Positions 1 through 7,783 are shown, counted from the first letter of the stretch. The stretch is DNA of 64,000 bases from RGIG9608 sp045602425 (GCA_045602425.1 JAZSBO010000022.1:1-64000); one strand, 5' to 3'. Made by a program: numbers and translations. The notes: generated by a model from the letters alone, not told the origin.

Positions 1-19
1 ACACACACACACACACACA
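1..19. repeat. (AC)n dinucleotide tract at window edge
   Basis: Nine AC units plus one A open the window, so the tract may continue to the left. Tracts of this kind are uncommon in bacterial chromosomes. It could be a phase-variable tract or lie at a contig end. No gene in the window contains it. Confidence 0.8.
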
Positions 20-64
20 AGAAATAGGGCGTTTCAGGCGTTTTTGCCTACGTTTGTTATATAT

Positions 65-102
65 AAGTCGTTTGATTTCAGAAGAAATCGAGCGACTTTT
101 TT
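65..102 (+). terminator. Rho-independent terminator of an upstream gene
   Basis: Arms at 65-79 and 84-98 pair over 15 positions, counting two G-U wobbles, around a 4-base loop AGAA. A run of six T follows. It probably ends a plus-strand gene left of the window. Confidence 0.65.
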
Positions 103-168
103 CGTTTCAAAAAGCAAGGAATTTTTAAGAGTTAATTTATATTATGTTTAATTTAAAATTTTATGACT

Positions 169-1113
169 ATGAAAAAGTTAGATTTTAGAACATTGGTGAT
201 GCTACTTTGTGTAGCGAGTATGACTGTTTTCTTTTCGTGCGACGACAAGAAAGGTAACGAACCTGACGACCCGGCAACCGAACAAGGTGGCTCAACTGAA
301 AACAACGGCGGAGAAGAGACTCCAATTCCCGAAGAGCCTGTAACGTTTACGCTGACTTTGCTTTCTTCTGATGAAGCAATGGGAATAGTAACCGAGGGTG
401 GCACTTACGACAAAGACGGAGAAGTAATCATCGAGGCTACTGCAACGAAAGAGGCTTATATGTTTGTGAAATGGAGCGATGGCAATACCGAAAATCCTCG
501 TACGCTTACGATGACAGAAAACATAAAGCTTACAGCAGAGTTCGATTATGCTTACGTTGATTTGGGTTTGCCAAGCGGTTTGAAATGGGCAACTTGTAAT
601 GTTGGAGCAGATAGTGTACACCACTATGGTGATCATTATGCTTGGGGCGAAACAGAACCAAAGACTGTTTATGAATGGTCTAATTATTTTGACACGACAG
701 ATGGTGGAACTACTTTCTTGAAGTATAGCAATGAAGGAGGAAAAACTACACTCGACCCCGAAGACGATGCAGCTACAGTGAATATGGGCGGCTCTTGGCG
801 AATGCCAACAAAAGAAGAATTAGAAGAGTTGAAAACTGAATGTACTTGGACTTGGTGTGAAAATTATAACGAAACAGGAGAACGAGGATATATTGTTAAT
901 AGTAAAACCAATAGCAACTCTATCTTTCTTCCTTCAGCAGGTTATATTGAGACTACTTTAAAGAATCACAGTGAACATGCCTATTATTCTTCTAGTTCTC
1001 TTGATGAAACCGCTTCTGAAGATACTCATGTCTTTTTCTATTCTTCTGGAAGCATATTCTTTTATTCAGGGAGTCGTTATAGTGGTCATTCTGTACGTGG
1101 GGTTTTTGAATAA
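169..1113 (+). CDS. Exported lipoprotein with InlB-type repeat and FISUMP domain
   Basis: A predicted surface lipoprotein of 314 residues. The signal peptide ends in a lipobox (VFFSC), followed by an acidic, Gly/Pro-rich spacer. Residues of about 55-125 match the divergent InlB B-repeat pattern (FVKWSDGNTENPR). The rest is a FISUMP (Fibrobacter major paralogous) domain, opening with YVDLGLPSGLKWATCNVGA and closing with GHSVRGVF. FISUMP domains have a C-type-lectin-like character and are thought to bind ligands; the ligand here is unknown. I chose the ATG at 169, which gives a standard MKK signal; an in-frame ATG lies two codons upstream at 163. A strong terminator follows, so the gene is probably monocistronic. 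Confidence 0.8.
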   Translation: MKKLDFRTLVMLLCVASMTVFFSCDDKKGNEPDDPATEQGGSTENNGGEETPIPEEPVTFTLTLLSSDEAMGIVTEGGTYDKDGEVIIEATATKEAYMFVKWSDGNTENPRTLTMTENIKLTAEFDYAYVDLGLPSGLKWATCNVGADSVHHYGDHYAWGETEPKTVYEWSNYFDTTDGGTTFLKYSNEGGKTTLDPEDDAATVNMGGSWRMPTKEELEELKTECTWTWCENYNETGERGYIVNSKTNSNSIFLPSAGYIETTLKNHSEHAYYSSSSLDETASEDTHVFFYSSGSIFFYSGSRYSGHSVRGVFE

Positions 1114-1137
1114 TCTATTAAAAAATAAAAATTTATG

Positions 1138-1169
1138 AGAGACACTAAACTTTAGTGTCTCTTTTTTTT
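1138..1169 (+). terminator. Rho-independent terminator after FISUMP lipoprotein gene
   Basis: A perfect 12-base inverted repeat (1138-1149 and 1151-1162, one-base centre) runs into a stretch of eight T. It separates the FISUMP gene from the DUF4384 operon. Confidence 0.9.
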
Positions 1170-1195
1170 AAAAATTATTTCAATTTCATTTTTCA

Positions 1196-1203
1196 TATAT
1201 TTG
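1196..1203 (+). promoter_or_regulatory. Bacteroidota -7 box for the DUF4384 operon
   Basis: TATATTTG matches TAnnTTTG and lies 17 bases before the ATG at 1221. No clear -33 TTG was seen. Confidence 0.55.
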
Positions 1204-1220
1204 TAAATAAAAAAATCGTT

Positions 1221-2075
1221 ATGAAAAAGTTACTTGTAGTATATCTTCTTTCGCTTTCGTTGGTAGCGTCTGCTAAAGATTGGGTAAAAGTTTGTGGCGA
1301 AGAACGCTATGTGGTGCCAGAGAATGTTTCGTTGCAAGATGCAAAAATAGAGGCTCTAAAGCGAGCAAAGGCAAATGCTTTGGCAGAACGTTTTGGTATG
1401 ATGGTTTCGCAAAATACTACTTCGATAATGAAAGAAAACAATGGCGAACTCAACGACTATTTTCTTGCTACTTCGGGTACTGAGCTTCGTGGAGAGTGGC
1501 TCGAAGATATAAAAGAACCTGAATATAATATCTATTACCGAAATGATATGCAAGTGGTAGAAGTGTCGGTTTGTGGAAAAGCACGTGAACGAAAATCTGC
1601 TGAAATCGATTTAAACGTGAGAGTGTTGCGTAATGGAACCAAGATTCACAACGAGTCGGAAACATTCTCTTCGGGAGATTCTTTTTATCTATATTTCCGA
1701 ACGCCAATAAAGGGTTTTGTTTGTGTCTATTTGGTGGATGAAAATCAGCAAGCAACTTGCTTGTTGCCTTATCAGCGTGAACAATTGCATTCGGTAGAAG
1801 TGGAAGCAAATACCGATTACCTGTTTTTTTCGATAGAGCATAGTGTTCAAAAAGTGTTTGTTGATGAATATGTGTTGTCGTCCTACAATGGCATTATTCA
1901 AAATCAATTATATGTGATATTTTCTCCTAACGATTTTGTAAAGGCTTCTGATAGAGAGCATTCGTCGGCTTTACGCGAATTGTCGTTTGTGGATTTTCAG
2001 GCGTGGTTGACAAGAAATCGTAATCACGACGAAAAAATGCAGGTCGTAAAAAAAGTTTTAACCATAAGCGAGTAA
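1221..2075 (+). CDS. Exported DUF4384-domain protein
   Basis: A secreted protein of 284 residues with signal peptide MKKLLVVYLLSLSLVASA. The N-terminal half has a stretch of the LPP20/FlgT-N type (QDAKIEALKRAKANALAERFG). The C-terminal half (FYLYFRTPIKGFVCVYLVD, then LLPYQ) is the signature of DUF4384, a beta-rich domain common in Bacteroidota surface and stress proteins and often found near peptidases and SUMF1-type proteins. The ATG at 1221 is chosen because it gives the signal peptide and follows a -7 box; the frame is open further upstream but crosses the previous terminator. It is first in a tight same-strand group whose next gene starts 5 bases after its stop. Biochemical function unknown. 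Confidence 0.75.
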   Translation: MKKLLVVYLLSLSLVASAKDWVKVCGEERYVVPENVSLQDAKIEALKRAKANALAERFGMMVSQNTTSIMKENNGELNDYFLATSGTELRGEWLEDIKEPEYNIYYRNDMQVVEVSVCGKARERKSAEIDLNVRVLRNGTKIHNESETFSSGDSFYLYFRTPIKGFVCVYLVDENQQATCLLPYQREQLHSVEVEANTDYLFFSIEHSVQKVFVDEYVLSSYNGIIQNQLYVIFSPNDFVKASDREHSSALRELSFVDFQAWLTRNRNHDEKMQVVKKVLTISE

Positions 2076-2080
2076 CAAAT

Positions 2081-2845
2081 ATGCCAAACATCAAATCAAT
2101 AATGTTGTTTTTGTGCCTTGTTTCCCCTATCGGAATGCTGGCTCAGGTCTATTCTACAGATGCTCAGCAAGAAGGCAACAATATTGTAATCACTTACGTT
2201 CTTACCGAAACATCGGATATTTCGGTGCGTGTATCCACCGATGGAGGAAAAACATACTCCTCGCCACTGAAATCTGTATCGGGCGACGTAGGGAAAAACA
2301 TTTCCACTGGAGCTAAACGCATCGTGTGGAACGTGTTAGATGAGTATGATTCTTTCTCGTTTTCGGAGGTTTGTTTTTTGGTAGAAGCAAAACCTATTCG
2401 TAAGAAAACAAAAAAAACAGCGACAGCGAAAACACCTTTCGAAAGCAATGTTCGTGGGTTGGAATACACAATTCCCGTTGGTGGTTGTTACTACACAGGC
2501 AAAAAACGTGTTGGCGTTTATGTAGGACTTGATTTTGGTGTTGGCTATAATACAAAATTGAACGAAAAAGATTTCAGTCTTGCCTTTACTGTAGGTCCTA
2601 AAATAGGCTTAACTCCAAATGTGGCTTGGATTGTTGGTGTAGGAGGGAGCTTTAATTGTAAAGAACTTGATTCGTCAACAAGCTTTACAAATATGTTTTC
2701 TACTTCTAATAAAAATATGTTTAATTTTGTACTTGAAACAGGTTTTGTGTTCCGTGTAAGCAAGATTCTGTTTTCGGCACGATGCCAATATATGTTGCCA
2801 CACTCTGTAGTAGTGCCGCTTGTGGGTGTTGGGCTTGTTTTGTAA
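2081..2845 (+). CDS. Exported protein: Ig-like N-terminal module plus barrel-like C-terminus
   Basis: A protein of 254 residues with a signal peptide ending near MLAQ. Residues of about 22-105 form a module (DISVRVSTDGGKTYSSPLK, VSGDVG, RIVWNVL) that recurs at the start of the SUMF1-fold gene at 4535, so the two share a duplicated N-terminal domain, probably a beta sandwich. After a Lys/Thr-rich linker, residues of about 140-254 alternate aromatic and glycine residues and end in a hydrophobic strand, as in small outer-membrane barrel or Bacteroidota OmpA-like strands. No enzymatic motif. It lies between the DUF4384 and caspase genes with short gaps, probably in one operon. Function unknown. 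Confidence 0.65.
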   Translation: MPNIKSIMLFLCLVSPIGMLAQVYSTDAQQEGNNIVITYVLTETSDISVRVSTDGGKTYSSPLKSVSGDVGKNISTGAKRIVWNVLDEYDSFSFSEVCFLVEAKPIRKKTKKTATAKTPFESNVRGLEYTIPVGGCYYTGKKRVGVYVGLDFGVGYNTKLNEKDFSLAFTVGPKIGLTPNVAWIVGVGGSFNCKELDSSTSFTNMFSTSNKNMFNFVLETGFVFRVSKILFSARCQYMLPHSVVVPLVGVGLVL

Positions 2846-2870
2846 AAGAAATCAAAAATTGAATATATAT

Positions 2871-4529
2871 ATGAGAAGAATCATTTTTTTACTTGTAGCA
2901 GTGGTTTTCACTCCGTTGGTTTTTGGGCAGGGTAATAAAACTCCAATCAAAAGTTTCCATATCGTGAAAGAGGTGCGTCCGCCGGTGTTGGATATTGTGC
3001 AAGGCTCTGTGCAGTTTGTTGATGCTACGGGCAATAATGCCATCGATGCCAACGAGCAATGTCGCATTCGTATGCAAGTGAGCAATACGGGTTTGGGCGA
3101 TGCCTATGGTTGTACGGCTGTAATCGAAGCAACGGGTGCACGTCAAGGGTTGAAACTTGCTAACAAAAGGATTTCGCTTATCAAAAAAGACGAAACTCAA
3201 ACCATTGAGTTCCCCATCACTGCCGATATGACAACGGTCGATGGCAATGTCGAATTTTCTTTACGCATCGACGAGCCAAACGGATTTGGCACCGACGCCG
3301 TGAAGTTGAGCGTGGATACTCGTAAGTTTGTGTCGCCAATGCTCAAAGTGGTTGATTATACTGTAACGGGTGTTGGACAAGGTGTTTTGGCAAAGAAACG
3401 TCCGTTCGATTTGCAACTTTTGTTGCAAAATACGCAATATGGATTGGCCGAAAATGTTAAGGTAGAAATAGAAATCCCCGAAGGCGTTTTCCTTACCGAT
3501 GGCGAGCAACTGACTTCTTTTGCTTCGATGAAGGCTGGCGACAAAAAGTCGCTTGTCTATTCGCTCATTGTGAACAACAACTATGCAAGCGACGTTATTC
3601 CCATCAAAGTAAACCTCACAGAACGTTACGGACGATATGCCGAAAATAGGGTTATAAATCTGAAACTTAATCAAACGTTGGCTTCTACAAAAATCGTAGT
3701 GGATTCGAAAGACGAAAAGCGTGATGTTATCACGATTGCATCGTTGCGTAGCGATGTTGATGTAAACATTCCGCAAACCAACGCTATCAACGACAAAACC
3801 TTTGCCGTTATTGTTGCCAACGAGCGTTATCAGCGTGAAACTTCGGTGCCTTATGCGTTGAACGATGGCAACATCTTTGTCGAATATTGTAAAAAAACGT
3901 TGGGTTTGCCCGACGACAATATTCGTTTTGTTCGCAATGCTACTTTGAACAATATCAAAGCCGAAGTCAATTGGCTCGAAAAGGTGATAGAGGCATATGG
4001 CGGATCGGCTAAAGTTATTTTCTATTACGCAGGGCATGGTATCCCCGACGAGAAGAGCCGGACGGCCTATCTGCTCCCGGTCGATGGCTATGGCAGCGAC
4101 GTGAGTACGGGCTTTTCGCTCAACATGCTTTATGCTACACTCGGCAAGCTCCCTTCGCAGTCGGTTACGGTGTTTCTCGACGCATGTTTTAGCGGTGCCA
4201 AGCGTGAGGGCGATATGATGGCATCGGCTCGGGCGGTGGCCATCAAAGTGCGTGAGGGGCAACCCGTAGGCAATATGGTGGTGTTTTCTGCTGCTCAAAA
4301 CGACGAAACGGCATACCCGTATGCCGACCAGCAACACGGTATGTTTACCTATTTCTTGCTGAAAAAACTGCAAGAAACCTCAGGCGACGTTTCTTACCAA
4401 GAACTTGGCAACTACATCATAGAAGAAGTGAAGCGAAATAGTATTGTGAAAAACGGAAAAACGCAAACGCCTGCGGTTATACCTTCGGCGGTGTGTGCCA
4501 CTGCTTGGCAAAACTGGAAACTGAAATAA
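2871..4529 (+). CDS. Secreted caspase-like cysteine peptidase (family C14)
   Basis: A protein of 552 residues. A signal peptide (MRRIIFLLVAVVFTPLVFG) leads into one or two Ig-like CARDB/NEW3-type domains (residues of about 40-270), with IDANEQCRIRMQVSNTG at the start of the first. The C-terminal 230 residues are a caspase fold: FAVIVANERYQ opens it, the catalytic His lies in YYAGHG (His389) and the nucleophile in FLDACFSG (Cys439), so the dyad is intact. Bacterial homologues (orthocaspases) usually cut after Arg or Lys; the specificity here is not readable. The start at 2871 is chosen over an earlier in-frame codon because it gives the signal peptide. G+C rises sharply over the catalytic region. 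The next gene starts 5 bases after the stop. Confidence 0.85.
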   Translation: MRRIIFLLVAVVFTPLVFGQGNKTPIKSFHIVKEVRPPVLDIVQGSVQFVDATGNNAIDANEQCRIRMQVSNTGLGDAYGCTAVIEATGARQGLKLANKRISLIKKDETQTIEFPITADMTTVDGNVEFSLRIDEPNGFGTDAVKLSVDTRKFVSPMLKVVDYTVTGVGQGVLAKKRPFDLQLLLQNTQYGLAENVKVEIEIPEGVFLTDGEQLTSFASMKAGDKKSLVYSLIVNNNYASDVIPIKVNLTERYGRYAENRVINLKLNQTLASTKIVVDSKDEKRDVITIASLRSDVDVNIPQTNAINDKTFAVIVANERYQRETSVPYALNDGNIFVEYCKKTLGLPDDNIRFVRNATLNNIKAEVNWLEKVIEAYGGSAKVIFYYAGHGIPDEKSRTAYLLPVDGYGSDVSTGFSLNMLYATLGKLPSQSVTVFLDACFSGAKREGDMMASARAVAIKVREGQPVGNMVVFSAAQNDETAYPYADQQHGMFTYFLLKKLQETSGDVSYQELGNYIIEEVKRNSIVKNGKTQTPAVIPSAVCATAWQNWKLK

Positions 4530-4534
4530 ACACT

Positions 4535-5551
4535 ATGAAACGTTCCTTATTTTTTACTTTACTCTTTGCGTGTTCTGTGCTCTCGGCACAGACGGTAACC
4601 AATGCCGATGCTAACCAAGTAGGCAAAACGATAGAGATTACTTACCACTTGGACCGCACAGCCGACATCTCGGTGGACTATTCTACCGATGGCGGACGCA
4701 CCTACAAGCCGCTACACCGAGTGAGTGGCGATGTAGGCACGAGCATTTCGCCCGGACACAAAACCATTACGTGGGACGTGCTCTCCGAAGTAGATAAATT
4801 CGTAGGCGACAATATCTGCTTCCGTGTAAATGCCACGAGTGGGAAGATGCTTATTACCTTGCCTACAGGGCAAAGTTTCACGATGATCTACGTAGAGGGC
4901 GGTAGTTTTGTTATGGGTTGTACGTCAGAGCAGTCGGATTGCTATGATGATGAGCGTCCTACACATCGTGTGATGTTGGATAGTTATTACATAGGCGAGA
5001 CGGAGGTTACGCAGGAGCTTTGGCGTGCTGTGATGGGCGACAATCCAAGCAACTTCAGAGGCGATGAGACAAAGTTGCCTGTGGAGATGGTAAGTTGGGA
5101 AGATTGTCAGTTGTTTATCACGTTGTTGAATAGAATGACTGGCAGAAAATTCCGCCTCCCTACCGAAGCCGAGTGGGAGTATGCAGCCCGAGGAGGACGG
5201 AAGAGTGAGAATAATAAGTATGCAGGAGCTCCATCGTTGGATTATGTTGGTTGGTACACAAACAATTCAGGCAGTCGTACTCACGATGTAAAGAGCAAGA
5301 TTCCAAACGAATTGGGCATCTACGATATGAGTGGCAACGTATGGGAGTGGTGTCAAGATTGGTATGGTTCGGGCTATTATGCTAATAGCCCTCAGGCGAA
5401 CCCTACGGGTCCGTCTTCAGGCTCACGCCGCGTGCGCCGTGGTGGCAGTTGGAGCAGCGGTGCTCAGTACTGCCGTGTGGCGTATCGGTACGCCGATGCT
5501 CCGTCAAGTCGCAACTGCCTCAACGGTTTCCGCCTAATATTAGTTCAATAA
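4535..5551 (+). CDS. Exported SUMF1/FGE-fold protein with Ig-like N-terminal module
   Basis: A protein of 338 residues: a signal peptide (cleavage near VLSAQ), the Ig-like module shared with the gene at 2081 (ADISVDYSTDGGRTYKPL), then a formylglycine-generating-enzyme (SUMF1) domain from about residue 105 (MIYVEGGSFVMGC, ETEVTQELW, FRLPTEAEWEYAARGG, GNVWEWCQDWYG, RRGGSWSS, NGFRL). True FGE enzymes carry two catalytic cysteines in the GGSW...YCR region. Here the first is replaced (GGSWSSGAQYC) and only one remains, so sulfatase activation is unlikely and a binding role more plausible. The ATG at 4535 follows the caspase stop by 5 bases. The 3' end resembles variable regions of diversity-generating retroelement targets. 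Confidence 0.8.
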   Translation: MKRSLFFTLLFACSVLSAQTVTNADANQVGKTIEITYHLDRTADISVDYSTDGGRTYKPLHRVSGDVGTSISPGHKTITWDVLSEVDKFVGDNICFRVNATSGKMLITLPTGQSFTMIYVEGGSFVMGCTSEQSDCYDDERPTHRVMLDSYYIGETEVTQELWRAVMGDNPSNFRGDETKLPVEMVSWEDCQLFITLLNRMTGRKFRLPTEAEWEYAARGGRKSENNKYAGAPSLDYVGWYTNNSGSRTHDVKSKIPNELGIYDMSGNVWEWCQDWYGSGYYANSPQANPTGPSSGSRRVRRGGSWSSGAQYCRVAYRYADAPSSRNCLNGFRLILVQ

Positions 5552-5579
5552 AAGTTATTTGCACACATCTTTGAGCAAG

Positions 5580-5750
5580 ATGAGAAAATTAGTTATTACA
5601 GCTGTTATTGTCTGTTTTTCTTCGTCAGCATTGTTTTCTCAAAGTTTTGATGAACAAATAAAGCAGATGAGCGATAGCTTTGATGCGTTTGTAGCGAGCA
5701 TGAACTACTACTACCGCGACGACGGTCATTCCGTTCGCCCTGTTCTTTAA
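5580..5750 (+). pseudogene. Remnant: exported-protein 5' end joined to a FISUMP 3' end
   Basis: A 56-residue frame. It starts with a good signal peptide (MRKLVITAVIVCFSSSALFS) and an amphipathic stretch with spaced Phe-Asp (SFDEQIKQMSDSFDAFVAS). It then passes abruptly into YYYRDDGHSVRPVL and a stop. That last segment resembles the end of a FISUMP domain, such as GHSVRGVF in the gene at 169. I infer that an internal deletion fused the start of one exported-protein gene to the tail of another. It may still be translated as a small exported peptide. A palindromic repeat follows directly. Confidence 0.5.
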
Positions 5751-5761
5751 GGGGAATAAAC

Positions 5762-5812
5762 CAAGCCCCCCAGCCCCCTGAAGGGGGAGTAGGGACGCAT
5801 CAAATGCGTCCG
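5762..5812. repeat. Double-hairpin intergenic repeat
   Basis: Two hairpins lie back to back: CCCCC/GGGGG around TGAA (5774-5787) and an 8-base stem GGACGCAT/ATGCGTCC around CAA (5793-5811). This G/C-rich block stands out from its AT-rich flanks. From memory, similar short elements are scattered between genes in Bacteroidota genomes. It has no T-run, so it is not a typical terminator. Confidence 0.7.
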
Positions 5813-5888
5813 CCGAAAAAATGATATAGAGGAGTGTTTTTTCAGAACATTTTCAGAGGGGCGTTTGTTTTTTATTCTGTAAAAAAAA

Positions 5889-5921
5889 TTGGATAATGTG
5901 CGACAACAATAGTTACCTTTG
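5889..5921 (+). promoter_or_regulatory. Promoter of the ferritin gene
   Basis: The -7 box TACCTTTG (5914-5921) is preceded by TTG at 5889-5891 with 22 bases between them, close to the usual Bacteroidota layout. The ATG is 36 bases downstream. Confidence 0.7.
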
Positions 5922-5957
5922 TCGTATCAAAAAAAATAATTTTAAAAAGCGTGTCTT

Positions 5958-6479
5958 ATGTTAAGCAAGAAGATTGAAGAGGCAATAAATGCCCAGATTA
6001 ATGCAGAAATGTGGTCTGCATATTTGTATTTGTCGATGGCTGCTCACTGTCATGCAATAGGTCAGCCCGGTATGGCAAAATGGTTCGAAGTTCAGTTTAA
6101 AGAGGAGCAAGACCATGCCAAGATATTGTTCAATTACGTTGTTTCGCGAAGCGGAAAAGTTACGTTAAAACCCATTGATGCCGTTCCCACCAAATGGGAT
6201 TCGATACTCGATGTGTTTGAAAGCACCTTGGCTCACGAGCAGAAAGTGACGGCAATGATAAACAATTTGTTTGCCCTCACAACGCAAGAAAACGACTATG
6301 CAACGCAAAGCATGCTGAAGTGGTTTATCGACGAACAGGTCGAAGAGGAGGAAAATGCACAAACCATTATCGACAATATCAAGATGATAAAAGATAACGG
6401 TTATGGCATTTATATGCTCGACAAAGAACTCGGTGCAAGAACCTATACGCAGGCTACGCCTTTAAATGGCGAAATTTGA
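5958..6479 (+). CDS. ftnA: Non-haem ferritin (iron storage)
   Basis: A cytoplasmic iron-storage protein of 173 residues, the usual length for bacterial FtnA. It forms a 24-subunit shell and oxidises Fe(II) at a di-iron centre. The ferroxidase ligands are all visible: Glu17, Glu50, His53 (EEQDHA), Glu94, Gln127 and Glu130 (DEQVEE). The absence of a haem-ligand Met and the length argue against bacterioferritin. It has its own promoter and a terminator shared with the convergent MFS gene. Confidence 0.93.
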   Translation: MLSKKIEEAINAQINAEMWSAYLYLSMAAHCHAIGQPGMAKWFEVQFKEEQDHAKILFNYVVSRSGKVTLKPIDAVPTKWDSILDVFESTLAHEQKVTAMINNLFALTTQENDYATQSMLKWFIDEQVEEEENAQTIIDNIKMIKDNGYGIYMLDKELGARTYTQATPLNGEI

Positions 6480-6505
6480 TGCGTGGCAACAACGCTAAAA
6501 CAAAG

Positions 6506-6541
6506 CGGAGTGTGAATCGGTCGGTTTACGCTCCGTTTTTT
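6506..6541. terminator. Terminator between ferritin and the convergent MFS gene
   Basis: An 11-pair stem (6506-6516 with 6525-6535, two G-U wobbles) and an 8-base loop are followed by six T on the plus strand. An A-rich run on the other side suggests it may also serve the minus-strand MFS gene. Confidence 0.75.
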
Positions 6542-6546
6542 GTTTA

Positions 6547-7749
6547 TTATCTCAATTTGTTTTTCAGAAAATGCGGAGCGGCATATCGCATAAACACAAA
6601 CAAGGCGATGCTGTTCGATAGGAATCCCGCAAAATAGGCAAGTGCGTGTGTGGAGGTCAGTTCGGCTATATTGCCACCGAGTACAAGACCGATGCCGATG
6701 CCCACATCCCAACTCGTAAGATAGGTGGAGCTTGCCGTGGCTCGTCGGTTGTGCGGGGCAAGGTTCACAAATAAGGTGTTGTAGGCAGGAAACATCATGC
6801 CGTAGCCCACACCCAGCAGTGCAGGCACTACGAAAAACAGCACAAGGCACGCCGTATGGCTCACTCGGTTGATAGGCTCCAGTGCCGAAAACGTAAGGAA
6901 TGCCACAATAGTAATGCCAATGCCCCAGCTAATCACTTGCGGTATCATGCCTTTGTCTACCAACTGTCCGGAGAAAAGTCGCGAAACGATAAGCCCTGCT
7001 GCCATAATCGAAAAAAATAATCCCATGCTCGATGTAATGCCCAGCTCTTGCCCGTAGATGGCTACATACGAGGTAGTCATACCGTATGGCATTGCCAAAA
7101 ACATCAGCGAAGCACCAGCAAGGAGCCCTTTCTGCAAGAAAAACCTATCAAGCGAGAGTGGCTCTTTCTCCTTACAACAAGTTTTTTTCGGTGTTTTTAT
7201 AAAGCAAGCAAGAAGAAAACCAATAAAACCGAAAGCAATGGCGGTATAGAAAATAGCGTCGTACGACGAGTTGTTGTGCATAAAAAGTGCCAACATCGGG
7301 CCTGCTGCCATAGAGAGGTTGTTGGCAATGCCAAAATAACCCAATCCTTCGCCTCGTCGGCTCGAAGGCGTAATGTCCACCACAATGGTGTTACCAGCAG
7401 TTGTTACTATTCCAAAAACAAGTCCGTGTAGTACTCTGAACAAAATAAATAAAGCGATAAGTTTTGAATATGTGTACCCAAAAAATATTGCGATAAAAAG
7501 AAAATAGGTGAGCAAATAGACTGTTTTTCTATCAAGCGTATCGAGAATGAATCCCGAAAACGGGCGAATGCAAAGTGCTGCTACCGTATAGCACGAGAGA
7601 ATAACGCCCACAAGCGTTTGCGAAGCATCGAACGTTTCTATCAGATAGAGTGGAATGATGGGCAAAAGCAGATAGAAAGCAAAGCAAAGCAGAAAGTTTG
7701 CCATACAAGCAAAAACGAAATGTCGTGTCCAAAGTTTTTCTTTTGCCAT
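6547..7749 (-). CDS. Major facilitator superfamily exporter
   Basis: An inner-membrane transporter of 400 residues with about 12 hydrophobic segments in two halves around a basic loop (KTPKKTCCKEKE). MFS motifs are present: a degenerate loop-2/3 motif A (FSGFILDTLDRK), loop 8/9 GQLVDKG, and RRGEGLGYFGIANNLSMAAGP in the drug-transporter style. It resembles drug/arabinose-type efflux proteins; the substrate cannot be read. I start at the ATG at 7749 because the -7 box at 7784-7791 leaves almost no leader for the other in-frame ATG at 7776. It diverges from a Crp/Fnr regulator gene, which may control it. Confidence 0.8.
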   Translation of the reverse strand: MAKEKLWTRHFVFACMANFLLCFAFYLLLPIIPLYLIETFDASQTLVGVILSCYTVAALCIRPFSGFILDTLDRKTVYLLTYFLFIAIFFGYTYSKLIALFILFRVLHGLVFGIVTTAGNTIVVDITPSSRRGEGLGYFGIANNLSMAAGPMLALFMHNNSSYDAIFYTAIAFGFIGFLLACFIKTPKKTCCKEKEPLSLDRFFLQKGLLAGASLMFLAMPYGMTTSYVAIYGQELGITSSMGLFFSIMAAGLIVSRLFSGQLVDKGMIPQVISWGIGITIVAFLTFSALEPINRVSHTACLVLFFVVPALLGVGYGMMFPAYNTLFVNLAPHNRRATASSTYLTSWDVGIGIGLVLGGNIAELTSTHALAYFAGFLSNSIALFVFMRYAAPHFLKNKLR

Positions 7750-7783
7750 AAGAGGGAATGTTTTCCGTGCCGACATTGTTTGG

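Noticed and set aside
3261..4373. A 370-codon minus-strand open frame inside the caspase gene
   Set aside because: It is antisense to a gene with clear caspase motifs and a signal peptide; the translation is His/Arg/Cys-rich with no family. It arises from codon bias in the G+C-rich stretch.
4535..5551. A functional formylglycine-generating enzyme for sulfatase maturation
   Set aside because: The first of the two catalytic cysteines is missing (GGSWSSGAQYC), and no sulfatase gene is in the window.
5700..5760. A retroelement template repeat for the SUMF1 gene
   Set aside because: The remnant ends in GHSVRPVL, which matches a FISUMP tail rather than the NGFRL end of the SUMF1 gene. No A-rich copy of 5430-5540 was found in the window.
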